From NCBI GenBank assembly GCA_964059195.1, contig CAXKWD010000011.1, positions 30,053,066 to 30,117,065 on the forward strand: a DNA stretch of 64,000 nucleotides, read 5' to 3'. Shown piece by piece: positions 43,735 through 56,259 of this stretch. Origin of the DNA: Ectobius pallidus (Eukaryota > Arthropoda > Insecta > Blattodea > Ectobiidae). A program made the translations under genes and the position numbers. The notes under the pieces are model-generated. The model worked only from the letters and a program-made list of their open reading frames with translations, did not search any database and was not told where the DNA came from. How positions within the stretch are numbered: the stretch's first letter is position 1; the number at the start of each line of letters is the position of its first letter.

Positions 43735-45400
43735 GAAATGCTTGCAACGTTCAGCTCATGTACGTGGTATTGTCTGCTGTATCACGAATCTTTCCAAAAC
43801 CCCATGGTACAACTCACAATCAAATGGTCCTCGTTTCGAACTCAAATCGTGGAAGATAAATGGGTTCCAAAGTTAATCATGGACTCATACCCTAAAGAAA
43901 TTTTAGATTTTTACGGTCCATTGGTATGACACTTTTAGAACAATGAGATAACGGCACATTAGGCGAGCCCTTCCAAAAGAATGTGAAACACTCTTATATT
44001 AAGCTCGATTCTATTTGCCTTTTATAGAACTATATGAAATATAACACCCTTCATGCAAAGAAAGAATTTTTAAATTCTAAGTACATTGTAATACCTCAAA
44101 GAAATTCACATGTTTTTAAATACGTTTAGGCCTATACAACACGAGATATCACTGTACTTTATTATGGTTGTGTTATTTTTAACTTGTATTTTAAAAAAAC
44201 CTAAAATATAGAAATACAACATGTGTAGGCCAATACAAAATTGTATGAAAATAAGGAAAAACTTATGTAAAAAATGCAATTCGAACGAAAAAGTTTTCAA
44301 CTCTTTGGAAATAATCTTTCGTTAAAGTATGAAGTAGAACTAAATTTACCCAGTACTTAAAAAATAGCGAACAAGAAACTCTAAGCTTTCTTAATATTAT
44401 TACAGAATAATAATTATCGAATTTTTATTTAGTTTAGCTCTATTTTTGTCTACAGTATTTTATGGCTACAGTTCAATACGAACGGATAGTATGTTAATAA
44501 GAGGATGTGTTTGTCCTTCCTTTTGTGTGTAATACCCAGCAAAATCTACGGAATGCAGAGATCTGCAATTTTTAACTTGGGTAGACTGAAGGGGGTCTAA
44601 CTGCACCTCGCAGTCGGATTATTTTTAAATTTCAGCTTTCGTTCGCGAGTTATGAGCTAAAAACTGGCAGGAAACGTGATTTTTAGCGCTACCGAAATTA
44701 ATTGCTAGTGGCCATGCTCAAGAAGTGCATCGCGGAAATAGATTTTTTCAACATAATGCATCAAATTGTCGATAGCTTCGATTTTGCTAGCCCGCTCTGC
44801 TTGATTCATTTATTTATAAAGTTACTGCATGCAAAGATACGAAATTTCTAACATAGGTGGAAGGAAGGGTGTTCATGTATGTAGGCCTGAATGGGAGTTT
44901 TTGGTCCAGAGAACTGGAATCTGAAGTTGTTCCCCCCCCCCCCCGGGCGACGCACTCTAATCGTGAAATGTACTTCGAGACCAGCTTTTTAATTATTAAT
45001 CATTTTAAAAGGTTCGTGAAAATCTCTTTTTCTTAGATTAACCTCTCCGGTTGTAGGGAGATGTTTCATGAATTTATGGTTCGTTTCAATTATTTATTTC
45101 TTACGTCTAACAAGTTCAATTAAAATAAAATTATGCAGTTTATGTAGAAACAATGACAATTATAAGAAATGCAATGCTTTAATAATTTTGCTATTGAATA
45201 ATAAATATTTCCTGACTATTTTTAGTTTAGTATTAATGTTTGCTTTCGTACATAATTTATTGTATACTTTTTTTCTTTCTTATTAACAGATACGTTAATA
45301 GCACACCCTAAACGACCTTTTCTCATCTGGGGGATTTAAAACAAGGTACGTATCTCAAGATTTTAGAAGGTTTACGTATGAAATGCTTAATAATAAATAA
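43735..45400. other. No supported gene; one exon-like interval and a C run
   Basis: The interval 45290-45344 is bounded by TTTCTTATTAACAG and GTACGTATC but has stops in two frames and a TAA at the end of the third. A 13-base C run sits at 44937. Open frames at 43738-43929 and 45068-45286 have no recognisable domain. Confidence 0.3.
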
Positions 45401-45402
45401 TG

Positions 45403-45475
45403 CAATGCATGGATCGAACCAAATGAACATAGGTATAGAAAGGTACTTAGTTGCTACGCTGAGCCATCCAGGTTT
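45403..45475 (-). repeat. tRNA-like sequence (SINE or tRNA pseudogene)
   Basis: Minus strand: CTGGATGGCTCAGCGTAGCA (A-box-like GGCTCAGCG) and GGTTCGATCCATGC (B box). The stems are only partly complementary, so not a functional tRNA. Confidence 0.45.
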
Positions 45476-45834
45476 AAGTAATGTAAACAAAACGAGACCT
45501 AAATGTAGATTTCTGCAACCATGATGTAACTATCCGTCGGAATGTGACGGCTTTCTTGTATTTCATAATATGTTAACTTACATTAAACAATTTTGGATCG
45601 CTACTAATATGCATTAAAGGAATTAAGCTAGAGCAAATAAAAGTTAATAAAAGTTTCTGAAAGTGATGGTAAGACATGCAACTTTACAATTACGTAACTT
45701 TTTGCAGCTGGGTCTCCCAGAAAAAAGAAAAACATTTTTCTCCCAAATTACTTTTTAATTCACACAGGTAAACATTCTTATTTAATACGTGTTCCTAAAA
45801 GTATTTTTTTTTAATAGGTAACTAGCAGTCAGTC

Positions 45835-46622
45835 TGACAGAAAATGGGGACAATGAGATCGAAAGAAGAATAAGGCAAGCATGGGGGAAATTCTGGGGAC
45901 TCAAATTCTTACTCCTAGACAAAGACATTAACAGAGAACTAAGATTGGAAGCACTACAGACCTGCATCATACCGACGCTAACATATGGAAGTCAAACCTG
46001 GACGCTGACTAAACAACAAGAACTGAAGATACAAAGATGCCAGCGCAGAATGGAGAGAAAAATCTTAGACATTAAACTAGTAGACAAAGTAAGAAACGAA
46101 GAACTGAGGCTAAGAAGTGGTATCGAAGAGGCACATAAACAGGCAAGAGAGCTCAAATGGAGGTGGGGAGGACATGTGGCCAGACTACCTGCAGACAGAT
46201 GGGCCTATGCCACCACGATCTGGGACCCAAGAAGAGGGAAAAGAAGAAGAGGGAGACCGAGAAGGAGATGGGCTCAGGACTTCATAGAAGTGATAGGACC
46301 TCAATGGTCACGAGTAGCAAGGGATAGGAGGGAGTGGAAAATCACAATTTTAGGTTTAGAATAAAATGTTGACATAATCTAGAAATTAAAAGTGAAGTGA
46401 AGTGAATTAGGGAAAAAGTACAGGACACTCATTCTAGACTCAAAATGGAACACAAGCTACACACAGTAACTAACAGTTAAAGTAAAATCTCAAATCCGAG
46501 CGAGCATGCACACAGGAAATAGCTCACCCCGTGTGTACAAACTGAGCTAGCCCTACCGAGAGTAGGAGGCCCTTGCCTGAAAAGGATTCAGTGGCTTTTT
46601 CTAATTTCTAATTTCTAACTAT
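45835..46622 (+). mobile_element. 5'-truncated RTE-like LINE, 3' end
   Basis: Contains the C-terminal end of ORF2 (to 46364), a 250-bp 3' region rich in A, and a tail CTAATTTCTAATTTCTAACT at 46597-46617. The 5' break is near 45835. Related in layout but not in sequence to the element at 23705-25373. Confidence 0.8.
45838..46364 (+). pseudogene. LINE ORF2 C-terminal region
   Basis: The frame is open from about 45838: NGDNEIERRIRQAWGKFWGL, then ALQTCIIPTLTYGSQTWTLT, KIQRCQRRMERKILDIKL, LKWRWGGHVARLPADRW and GKRRRGRPRRRWAQDFIEV, ending WKITILGLE. This is the connection and basic C-terminus of RTE-like LINE polyproteins; the RT itself is absent. It can be mistaken for a 139-residue host protein starting at 45945. 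Confidence 0.85.
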
Positions 46623-49190
46623 GTACCAATACTTTTTATCCTGCCAACCAGTCTATGTATATTTTTTCATTAATTCATAGCCAAGATTTACAACTCAACG
46701 AAATTAAAATTTAATAACCGGTATTTCTTTTCAGAAAATTGCAAACAGGAACAACTCATAACTTTAGCTACTGTTTTTATACCAATTTACATTATCAAGT
46801 TCTGAACATTTGCTTTTGCTTTCTGCCCTTTTTAAAGGTAAATAATCAATTACTGTATGTAACTCAAGTTACATTGCCTTCATAACACATTGAGTGCAGC
46901 AAGCCTTTGTTGACTCATGGTACTTAGTTCTTGATTTCAACTTTAAAAAGTATATTTCAGCAGTAGATACAGCAACAGGAAGTGTGAAGAATTAAATAAA
47001 TGCAATGCGTAGGTCTGGTAAGCTTGATGCCGAATGCGAATATATATTATCAGATTTACGCCTGCAACTCAAAATACCCAAAAATTCTCCTCGACGTTTA
47101 GGCTCCTTTTAGACCTTGGCATAGTGGGGTAGTCGAGGGCATACGCCAAATACCTTCAGCGTAACCTTACTAGTTAACGTATATGTTATGTTTTGTTGCG
47201 CGTATCTTCTGCCTTCGCTGTGTTTTATTTGTTTATGAATTTATTTTTGCATTTTATTATTTTTTTGCGGATGTGATAATTTACCTTCTTCCATTGACTT
47301 GAGAGACCACTGCGAGACTAGCCAGTGTAGAAACGTTCTGCAAAGTTAATACGTACATAGCTAAAATCAAAAGCATGACGATTTTATCTTCGAATCAAAA
47401 TTCCGTATTTTTCAATCTAATTTTTACTATAGGCCCTTGTGTAGACATGTGATCGATCAAATGTAATACAAGTTTTGAAATCTAAAAACACCATACCTAT
47501 CCTAATATGCCTATTATACTCTAAAATATGGGTTAAAGTGCATTGCTACTGCCAATTTGCAATTTTGGTCTAAATTAAATAATATTGTTAATAGTGTCTC
47601 GTATTAATTGCTCCTATGCAGTCCAAATTCCAGTTAAAATATAGGACTCCCACTAAAATTTCAAGGAAACTTTAGAGTATACCCTAAGCAAATTTTAGGA
47701 CTTTACAGCACTGCCTATTCCCCCCCCCCCCCACATTACGGGGTGCCTACCTCCGTAAGCCTACAAGCTAAAAGTCCAGAACAAGATGCATAACGTAGAT
47801 TACATATTGAAAACATAGAAATTTGGATGTTACATAACATATTTTCCTAAGCTATTATACAAACTATTGCACACGATTGAATCGCTTTTAATAACTCGCA
47901 CAGAAATTTTGAACAAACATTTAATTAGGCTAAAAATAAAATCGCTTACCTGTCTGCAACGATGAAATTAGTCAGAGAATCTTCTTTTACATCGTAGTTA
48001 GCTGGTATGGTGCAAGCACTGTAGAACACATAAACATACCATTACAGGTCTTTCCACTCACACGTACAGCCAAGTACTCCTGCTTGATGATTGACCTTTG
48101 CGCCATCTATTCTAGTTCCAATAAGAAGCATTCAGCAATACTCTCGCAAGGTTTCTTGTTGAATGGTGACCATGATGTTAATGAGGGGGGACCTATGAAA
48201 ATTCTATATTCTTACTACGTCTAGAAAACATTTTAATGGAAGATAATATTCATATAACACGAAAATTAGGATTAATATGAGGGATGGAGCATAAGTCACG
48301 GCAACTATTGGTAAAATCGCATTGTATGAAATATAATATATTAAAAAAGGAATATGAAAAATATTAGTGTGTTGATAAAACACACACATTCATATATTCA
48401 CATCCACAAAATAGAAGAAAAGATGAAAACAAAAAATATTCAAGAAAAAAGCATATAGGCCTACACAAAATTACAAATGGATATAAATACATATTTTATA
48501 CTGATCGTTTGTTTAAGAAGTTTGAAAACAAAGGCCAATTATACATTTGCAATTACTAGCGGTAATCACTTCGAAGTACTTTTTCCTTAAATCTTGTGCT
48601 GTTTAATAATTTTAAGTGTGGATTTCTTTTTACAGAATCATTATATAATTTTGGGCCGAAATTGCATCTGCTTCAGTATTGCATTTCGTTTAAATGAGAG
48701 ATCATCAAATCATGTATCTTCTAGTGTAAATACTTTCACGTAATTTGCATTGCTTGTGAAACAAACGTTTCCGTTACATCTTTAACATTTATTTACGTAT
48801 CACAAGGCTCTGAAATCAGCTACAAGAGTCGGTCCGCTTTTTTCCCCTACCTGTACCAGTATGTCCGAACTAAATACAATTCCACGGAACAAGTTTCAAC
48901 GTTTTATTTGGAGAGTTGGTAATGTTCGTATCAATCGGGCCGTTAAAGAAAGCATCATAGCTGATAAAAACCTTTTACGGCCAAAATCTTGCAGTAATTT
49001 CTCTTTATGTTCATCTCCGAAGCATTTATAAAGCCATTTGACATGTAAAAAAATCTGTGGAAGTCCCTGAATGATTTGAGTGGTTTTTCAGATGAATCGA
49101 AAGGTTGGTTCGAACTGTATTTGCTTATGTAGCTAAAGTGCACTTATACCATAATTTTTATGGAACCCGGAGGTTCGTTGCCGCACTTAC
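46623..49190. other. AT-rich sequence, no supported gene
   Basis: A 12-base C run followed by ACATTACGGGGTGCCTACC (47720-47750) resembles a MITE end. GGGCATACGCC near 47137 is shared in inverted form with the MITE at 37124 (37174). No coding signal found. Confidence 0.3.
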
Positions 49191-49194
49191 ATGA

Positions 49195-49335
49195 GTCGTC
49201 ATTCAACTATATTCTGTGCTAACTCCATGCAACCAACCCTCGCAAATCCTACTTTCCTTAAATCTACTCTAATATTCTCCTCCCGCCTACGTCTAGGTCT
49301 TCCAAGTAGTCTTTTCCCTTCGGGTCTCCTAGTCA
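49195..49335 (-). pseudogene. LINE ORF2 extreme C-terminus
   Basis: Minus strand reads RRPEGKRLLGRPRRRREENI, then RVDLRKVGFARVGCMELAQN and a stop. GK-R-x-L-G-R-P-R-R-R-x-E-D/E-N-I is the classic basic tail of one LINE group in arthropods. Only about 45 codons survive. Confidence 0.75.
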
Positions 49336-49417
49336 GTATTGTTAGAAATTATTTCCTCCTCTATGTTTTTTATTTTAAATATAGGCTGTTTACAACGCAG
49401 ATTAAGTTCATAGTCTC

Positions 49418-49438
49418 TTTCTTTCTTTCTTTCTTTCT
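49418..49438 (+). repeat. (CTTT)n microsatellite
   Basis: Five perfect CTTT units. Confidence 0.9.
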
Positions 49439-49844
49439 TAATCGTAGTTTTACCTCTCCCTTTTTAGGATTTAAGCGACCCAAGCCGCCCGGGCCAGTTC
49501 ATAGTCTCAAGATTTCAAAATCCCTCAGTGTTCGATAATATTTGATACCAACCCAATTTTATAATGAAAATCGGTTTTGAAATGAATATCATTATTATAC
49601 CCTTACATCACACGTAACAAGGGTATTGTAGTATGGTCGAACGGAAATATTTTAAATTTATTTTAATTATTTTATTTGATATCATATGATTTTGAGTGTA
49701 GTGTTTAGCATGACTGTACCGACTCAGATGTCAGCAGGAAATCAGATTATTCTGCCACCTAGTTGTCAAATGTACAAAATTATGTTTTCTGCTTTCATTT
49801 GTTTTTATTGCTTTTATTGTTCATTATATGTAATCTCGAGTACG

Positions 49845-50415
49845 AATTATTAAGACTATTCCATGGATAAAATGTAACGGATTGTGTAAATACAGAAATA
49901 ATTATTTGCTTACTTTGTTGACAATATTCTATCAGCCGTAAGAACACGCCATACTAAATGAATGAACAATCCACGAACCAATTCGATGGATCGATCCGAA
50001 TTCCCAATGCTACCAATAGTGCATACCACAACATGGATAGTGTCGTCATAGTTGCTTAGATCAGAACGCTATAAAAGCACACTAACTGGCTTGTACCTAG
50101 TCGAAATTGTGTTTTTAATCAATGGGCATTTTATAATATTTCAATTTCCAAACAAGTTATGATGTATAAAATAATGTGTTTTCATTCTGTTCACTGGCAG
50201 CATGTGACATATTAACCCTCGCACGTTGATGCCTTACGTGTCCAGTAACGAGCTGACGTTTTGTCAGAGAAAATTGCATCCTACTGTTCATAGCGAGCAT
50301 ATTATAAGATAAACGATCATGATTGGTCTATATCCGCGGAATTGCTAAATGTTATTGGTTAAAATCAAACACGCGGCGTATAAATGGAAAAGTCGTGCTA
50401 TATACACATCTGAAC
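49845..50415 (+). repeat. Diverged interspersed repeat, copy 2 (partner 16190-16615)
   Basis: The longer and more CpG-rich copy. It contains a TATA-like CGCTATAAAAGC at 50069 and shares its 3' part (GATAAACGATCATGATTGGT) with copy 1. No frame or inverted ends recognised. Confidence 0.8.
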
Positions 50416-50817
50416 ACTCATGCTCCAGTCGGCATTTGCCGGTACACCAAGAATTAAGTCGTCATAAAAATAAAAAAATAAAAATAATAAGAAGAAGAAG
50501 AACACGAAAAAAGAGGATTGAGTAAAAATAGGAAGAAAAAGAAGAATTAGGGTACAGAAAAAAGAGGAAAAATAAAAGGAAGGGGATGGATTAAGAAAAG
50601 GAAGAACGAGAAGAGCAAGTATTAAGAAGAAAAATAAGTACGACAGAATACGAAATAGGAGGAAGAAGCAGAGGAATTCAGAAATAGAATACAAAGAATG
50701 GGAAAAAGAAGTGGACGGTATTGGAAAAAGGCAGGAGGCATTGAGTCAATGATGAGGTGATACCTGTGTTTATGTTTGGCTTTAGCTACTGCATTTAACA
50801 TCAGTAATATAACTATT

Positions 50818-51120
50818 GACCACCTGTGTAGTCTCGTGTTATCGTCGCTGGCTACGAATCCACAGGACCGGGTTCGAACCATAGTACCCCCTCGAATTCT
50901 ACTGGGGCAAGAGGGTCTGGAACGAGGTGCAGCTTTGAGATTCAAACCGAGGAGCTGCTTGATAAAGAGGTAGCGGCTCCGGTTACGGAAACCACCACTA
51001 ACGCCCGTGGGCGCTAGCATGCTGACCACAATCCTGCCATCTGCCTATGGTAGATAATGCAGCGGTCGGATGGTAGGCGCTACTCCCTTCAGGGATGCAG
51101 CGCCTCGGAGCTTAGTTTAG
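50818..51120 (+). repeat. tRNA-derived SINE, near full length
   Basis: Head: GTGTAGTCTCGTGTTATCGT (A-box-like) and GGGTTCGAACC (B box) at 50872, 40 bases apart. Body: GATAAAGAGGTAGCGGCTCC, CGTGGGCGCTAGCATGCTGA, CCTGCCATCTGCC, GCAGCGGTCGGATGGTAGGC, ending CGGAGCTTAGTTTAG. Two other copies in this window share the body or head (51381-51515; 60498-60644). Confidence 0.8.
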
Positions 51121-51194
51121 TACTCATTGTTAAATTTGGGGTTCTGTTTTCAAGTTATGCGTTGACATGTGCTTTGCATCTACGGAATGTAATA

Positions 51195-52199
51195 CCAAGG
51201 CCCGGATTCTAATGACATGTCATCTTTTTATTGATGCTGCATAGACATTGCCGACTTGTAGATAAATCCTAATCATGGCCTCTACATTATAGAAATGCAT
51301 TTTTATTAGGTCATTTTTTGTCATTTTATGCAATTTAATCTTTTAGGGCATTTATTTCAATTTTACGTCAATATTTTGTCCATTAACGGCCGTGGGTGTC
51401 GGCATGCTGACCACATGCTCCCAATCCTGCCATCTACCTATAGGTAGAAGACGCAGCGGTCGGTTGGTAGGCCTTGCCCCTTCGGGGATGTCGCGCCACG
51501 GAGTTTTTTAGTCATTATTTTGTCATTTTCGTGTCATTTGCTTCCTTATTTAGTCATTTTCGTGCATTTACATTGAGTTTATTAACTTTTCGTCGTCCCC
51601 AGCGGTTCTGTCTTTGAAGTATTGTTTGTTACATGCAAGAAAAACACACACTGTGTTGAAGTGTTGAAACGAGAATCAAAGAAACGCCAAAATTTTGTAT
51701 TATATTACTGTTTGTTATTAGATTGACTTGGCACCTGAGTCTGCCACCTGCTTGAATTTGAGAGTGCAAACTACTGTTTACCCTCAATAAACAATAATAT
51801 AATCCGGCAGACCGCAAAAGGAAATGCCGAAGTTTGACTCGCCAGTGCCTTAGTGCCTTTTTTTATACGGGTATTAGTTAAATAAATTAGTAGGTTACTA
51901 TAATTCAGCATTTTTGTACGACCTACTTGGAAAACAATTTTCTTACCTTTCTTTTCAAATGCTCCAATCAAGAACAAAGTTTTTAGACCTACAACATCCT
52001 TTCTGCATTTATAGTTTTTACAATTAGGCTATGTACAAATTGGTCTATAACTTTTTGTGTACAATAATATTTTTTTTATAAATAAAATATCAGTTTTTAG
52101 GTCATTCTTTACAATTATTAAGTTATTTTCTTTAAAATTCAGGGTCATTTTATAGGTTATTTTTCAAACAATTTTAGGTCATCAGAATCCGGGCCCTGG
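51195..52199. mobile_element. 1-kb TIR element rich in GTCATTTT, interrupted by a SINE
   Basis: The ends CCAAGGCCCGGATTCTAATG and (inverted) CCAGGGCCCGGATTCTGATG match except for a few bases, and TAATA flanks both sides. Inside, AGGTCATTTTT, TTGTCATTTT and AGTCATTTTCGTG recur at least eight times on the plus strand. The long minus-strand frames are short and unrecognised. A SINE fragment inserted at 51381. Confidence 0.7.
51381..51515 (+). repeat. 5'-truncated SINE with 9-bp duplication
   Basis: TATTTTGTC flanks both sides (51372-51380 and 51516-51524). The insert matches the last 130 bases of the SINE at 50818-51120 (CGTGGGTGTCGGCATGCTGA to CGGAG). 5' truncation with a target duplication shows that LINE machinery moved it. 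Confidence 0.85.
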
Positions 52200-52205
52200 T
52201 AATAA

Positions 52206-55200
52206 CTTATCCTAATTATCATATTTAGAGAAGATTATTTCAAATGGTGGAATGATTACAAACGCAATGTTATGGGATAGTTGATGGAGTAATTTAGTTT
52301 TTGTACATGGACACCTGACTCTTGACCGCGTCAGAAATATCACTTGCATGTTATACGTACACATTCCATCTTACAATCTGCCCTTTTGCCATATGTACAC
52401 GAGTTTTTGTATGCATATAATATTTTATTATGTTGTACGAGACAAGGCAACAAGGATTCCATTTTTTAAAATGTCATTTATTTCATGCATTTATGACTTA
52501 AGTAGGCCTATGCTATTTTTTTTTTCGTATAAGGAAATATCTCTTTTTTCACACAACTGTGTGGAACTTATATATGACAGCTGTCATTTGAAAATACTGA
52601 AATATTATTGGTAGCGACTTGCTCCTACTTCCATTCGATTGGAGGGGTATTTGAGAGACACTCTCGTGAAAATTCAACAATAATGAAATGCAACTTCATG
52701 ATAATTAGCTTACTAAACACCACGGTGAGCCGATTTTTTTTTACTGCAGCAGGCTTTAAGGGGTTACATCTAACTATAATTGTCGACTTACCAGTACTAA
52801 AGACACATGTTTGTTAAATGTATGGTGCTGAAGATATTAATTCTAGATGCCAGAAATTTAAGTAACTTAGACGTAATTTTAAAAGAAAGTTTTTTAATTG
52901 GTTGCTAAGATTTCCATTTGACTCTGCTGATGAGTTTCTGAGTTTTAATATAGTTAACGTTAACATACTATGATTCTGTGTGGATTGTTAATATAAGGTA
53001 TTTATGCATGGATACCTCCATTCATTATAATGTATTTCGACATTGTCTATAACAGGAACACACCGCTCTTTGACAATAAATTATTATTATATTTTTTATT
53101 ATTATTATAGTGGTCTAAATATTTGTTTTTGATTTGACAAATATTTCCAGAGTAAATACCCCGCTTTTGTTCAATGAAAACATTTTATGGATATCTTTAT
53201 TATTTTCTGAGTCATGACCAAAAATATAACTTAAATGGTTGGTGTCACCGCGACCTTCCTTCTGTCATTTATGAATGCGATCGTAACTCACCCCTGCATG
53301 AAAAATCTTAATACGGTATATCGTATTTGCCGCAGTAGCGATATTATTTCTTATTTCATAATATATCCTTCGTAACAGGTTGCGACATCTACTCCCTTTC
53401 ATCCTGTCTTGTTTTCGTGTTTACATGTTGTCGGTCACCACGACTGTAATTTTGTCGCTCATTTCCTGTCGCGTATGTTTTAAAAAACAGTTTCCCTAAC
53501 AGCTTCCGTAGTTTTCAAAATACTTACATGAAATTTTGTTTGCAGGTTTATTTTGTTGTGTGTTACAAGTTCAAGTTACCTTAGAGGAAGTACAGTAGTT
53601 TAAAAAAAATAAGTTTATTGAAAATTTACTAAAAAGTATTATTAATCAGAAACATCATTGCATAAAATATTTTTCTCAATGCACATTTTTAAATGACCTT
53701 CATTTACATTGTCCCTCTATTGTCCAGTTATTCATTGCATGGCCAGGCAGCATCCTTTTGATAGGAGGAAAAGTTTGCCGACAGCTTAACACATGTTCTT
53801 TATTTTTACCGCATCAATCAGCTAGTTAACCCAGCCAATCAAAATCTTAGAATGTCCTGCGACGGCTATGACAGCTACTCGTCAATTCTGCATGGATTGA
53901 AACGCGATGTTGAAAGATAGAGTTACACTAAAAAAAATAAGTGAATTGATTAAAACGTGGGGAGAACAAAGGTCAGTGATAACAATGAGAGAATATTGCA
54001 ACATTGCTTTTGTTTTGAAAAGAGGAAACCAAGACCGATTTAGTCAGATCAATTAACATAAAGAAACACCGACTTAATGGTTTATTCCTTTGAAGCCTCT
54101 GGCCATACAATGAATAACTGGACTACATCATAATATAAGGATGCCAGGAGGGAAACAGTGATCTTGTGCACATTTTTCAACAAAATTAATATGCAAAATA
54201 TCCAGCATTTTTTCTTTTAATGCAACAATGCGGTTGCAATAAAGTATAAACAAAAACATGAATAAGTAAGAAATATTTATTGCAATATTTACATAGATTC
54301 ATTGCCTACATAGTTGGTAAAGTTATCGAGGCATTTATCTTAGCGGTGTACTTATAATTGTATGCCCGCGTCATAGGATTCTGCCGCCAACGTCTGGAGC
54401 CATGAAAAAATTTGAACAATATTTACATGTACTTTTCATTGGATAGGACTTTTTTTTTAGACTATTTTGGTAATCTAGAAAACCAAATTTAATTTTTAGC
54501 GGGACGTGAAGTAAACCGGCCGGGACACCGGGATTTTGTCTGAAAACCGGGACGTCTGGCAAGCCTAACAATACAGGTCAATACACCACGCAACTTCATT
54601 TCCGACTAATATAAGTAGACTCGAGTGCCACGAATTTATTCTTTTTAGACTTCTCTGTCGTCAGTCGGCAACTTGTTATTTGAAACTTGAAACGACATTG
54701 GATTAGTTGCAGATTTCAAAGTATTGCTCAAGCGTCGTTTCCTTAAGTAACTTTTAAATATTAACATGTTAGAAATAAAATTTTTAAAATTATATTCTTA
54801 TGTAATTTATTATTACTCCTGGTTTAGTTTCCTAATCAGTAACTATTTATACATAGCATTGAGAATAAACTACCCTCTAAAACACCCTAAAAACCCGCCA
54901 AGGGTGTGTATCCTTGAATACCCGCGACGCTGAGGGGCATTCTTGTGTCCCGGTTGAACATTTCAATAATATGGCAGCCTATGTATTGTGCTTAAGATAG
55001 TTTAATATGCCTAACGGATGGTCGAGTAATTTTCTGCCAAAGGTGGGAGGGCAATATTATAATGCATCTAACGAAACCTTCTGTTTCTCTAAATGCATAA
55101 AACATGACTAACACCAGCCTTCTTCCTTCGGATTTTGAAATAGAAATTTAAAATACTTTTTCTAACATCCATATAGGGTTTAAATGAAGTTGACTTTTAA

Positions 55201-55225
55201 ATTTTTTTAAAATTATTGCCATCTT
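52206..55225. other. AT-rich sequence, mostly without recognisable features
   Basis: Contains (TTA)n at 53080-53108, and at 54495-54572 CCGGGACACCGGGATTTTGT with CCGGGACGTCTGGCAAGCCT, words typical of a widespread 'GCCAGACGTCCCGG' interspersed repeat. Around 53245-53470 GTCACC(G/A)CGAC recurs. No gene found. Confidence 0.3.
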
Positions 55226-55229
55226 TTTA

Positions 55230-55735
55230 TTGCTCGTTTGTTTTATGTTTGAGGTAAGCCATGATAAGAAATCACATCTCGTTCAGCACCAAGATTCCGC
55301 AGTTCACATTGCAAATATCTCTACGAAGAACAACAATCAACAGCTTCAAACGTTTATTTCCCCTGTGACAAGTAGTGCAGTGGACAGCTTTAATCTAGAA
55401 TTATGTGAGGCTTTAGTGTCGTCTAATGTGCCATGGAACGTGCTAAAAAATCCTACTTTTAAGGGCTTCCTGGAGAGCATCAGTTTCCAAGGTATACCAG
55501 ATGAGTCGACATTGCACAAGAATTATTTGAAACTGGGGTATGAAAAGACTATTTTTGAAATTAAAAGAGATATTCGTGACCACTGTATTTGACTTTCAAT
55601 CGATGAGACTACGGACAGTTGTGGTAGATTTTATAATGTCGTGGTGGGGAAGTTAGATTCCATGGAACCAGGAAGACCCAACTTCTGTGTAAAGAATTGG
55701 AGAAGACGAATCACAGTATTTAAAAAATAAAAAAT
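55230..55735 (+). pseudogene. hAT transposase fragment
   Basis: The frame contains HDKKSHLVQHQDSAVH, then FNLELCEALVSSNVPWNVLK, NPTFKGFLE, PDESTLHKNYL and, after a TGA at 55590, LSIDETTDSCGRFYNVVVGK. The last block holds the first catalytic Asp (S-I/V-D-E-T-T-D) of hAT transposases of the CGG-binding-protein-like group. The sequence degenerates into A-rich DNA after 55735. N-terminal zinc finger and C-terminal dimerisation domain are missing. Confidence 0.8.
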
Positions 55736-55861
55736 ATATTTAAAAAAAACGCACTGCAAGGGATGCCTTCAGGGATGTGCTGGCCAGGGGGGACATGTCC
55801 CCCTGCTCCCATTCCGCCCCTGACCCCTTATGACCCGGAAAAAAATATGGTATTTACCGGT

Positions 55862-56255
55862 ATCTGTAACATATGCAGCAGAAACGAGAGCAGATACAAA
55901 CAAAACTAAACAGATATTAAGCACATGTGAAAAATGAAGGCGCTAAGAACAATTCAGGAGAAAACTTTATTAGATAAGATACACAATACAGAAATTAGGG
56001 ACAAATGCCAAATTCAGGACATAACTAAATTTACCAATGACAGAAGAAAATTTTGGAAAGAACACGTTGATAGAATAAAAACAATCACCTAGCAAAAAAA
56101 AAAACAACAACAACAAGAAAGCAGACCAGACGGAAAAAGATTAAGAGGAAGACCTGCTACGAGATGGGAAGTCAGTACACACGACTCATCTGAGGAATAA
56201 ATAGGAAATAAACAGGATGTAATCCTACATTACAAGAAGATGAAGAAGAAGAAGA
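55862..56255 (+). mobile_element. 5'-truncated LINE 3' end with (GAA)n tail
   Basis: Reads TYAAETRADTNKTKQILSTC, then after a frameshift MKALRTIQEKTLLDKIHNTE, RRKFWKEHVDRIK, and RPDGKRLRGRPATRWEVS, ending at TAA and a GAAGAAGAAGAAG tail. This is the C-terminus of an RTE-like ORF2. An A-rich expansion near 56094-56118 breaks the frame again. Confidence 0.8.
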
Positions 56256-56259
56256 TCAG

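Noticed and set aside
45290..45344. Short exon-like interval with good splice signals
   Set aside because: No useful open frame and no partner exon.
45945..46364. A 139-residue 'host protein'
   Set aside because: It is the C-terminus of an RTE-like LINE; the frame continues upstream into more LINE sequence.
50398..50694. 98-codon minus-strand frame rich in F/L/S
   Set aside because: Antisense of a purine-rich (GAA)-type low-complexity stretch.
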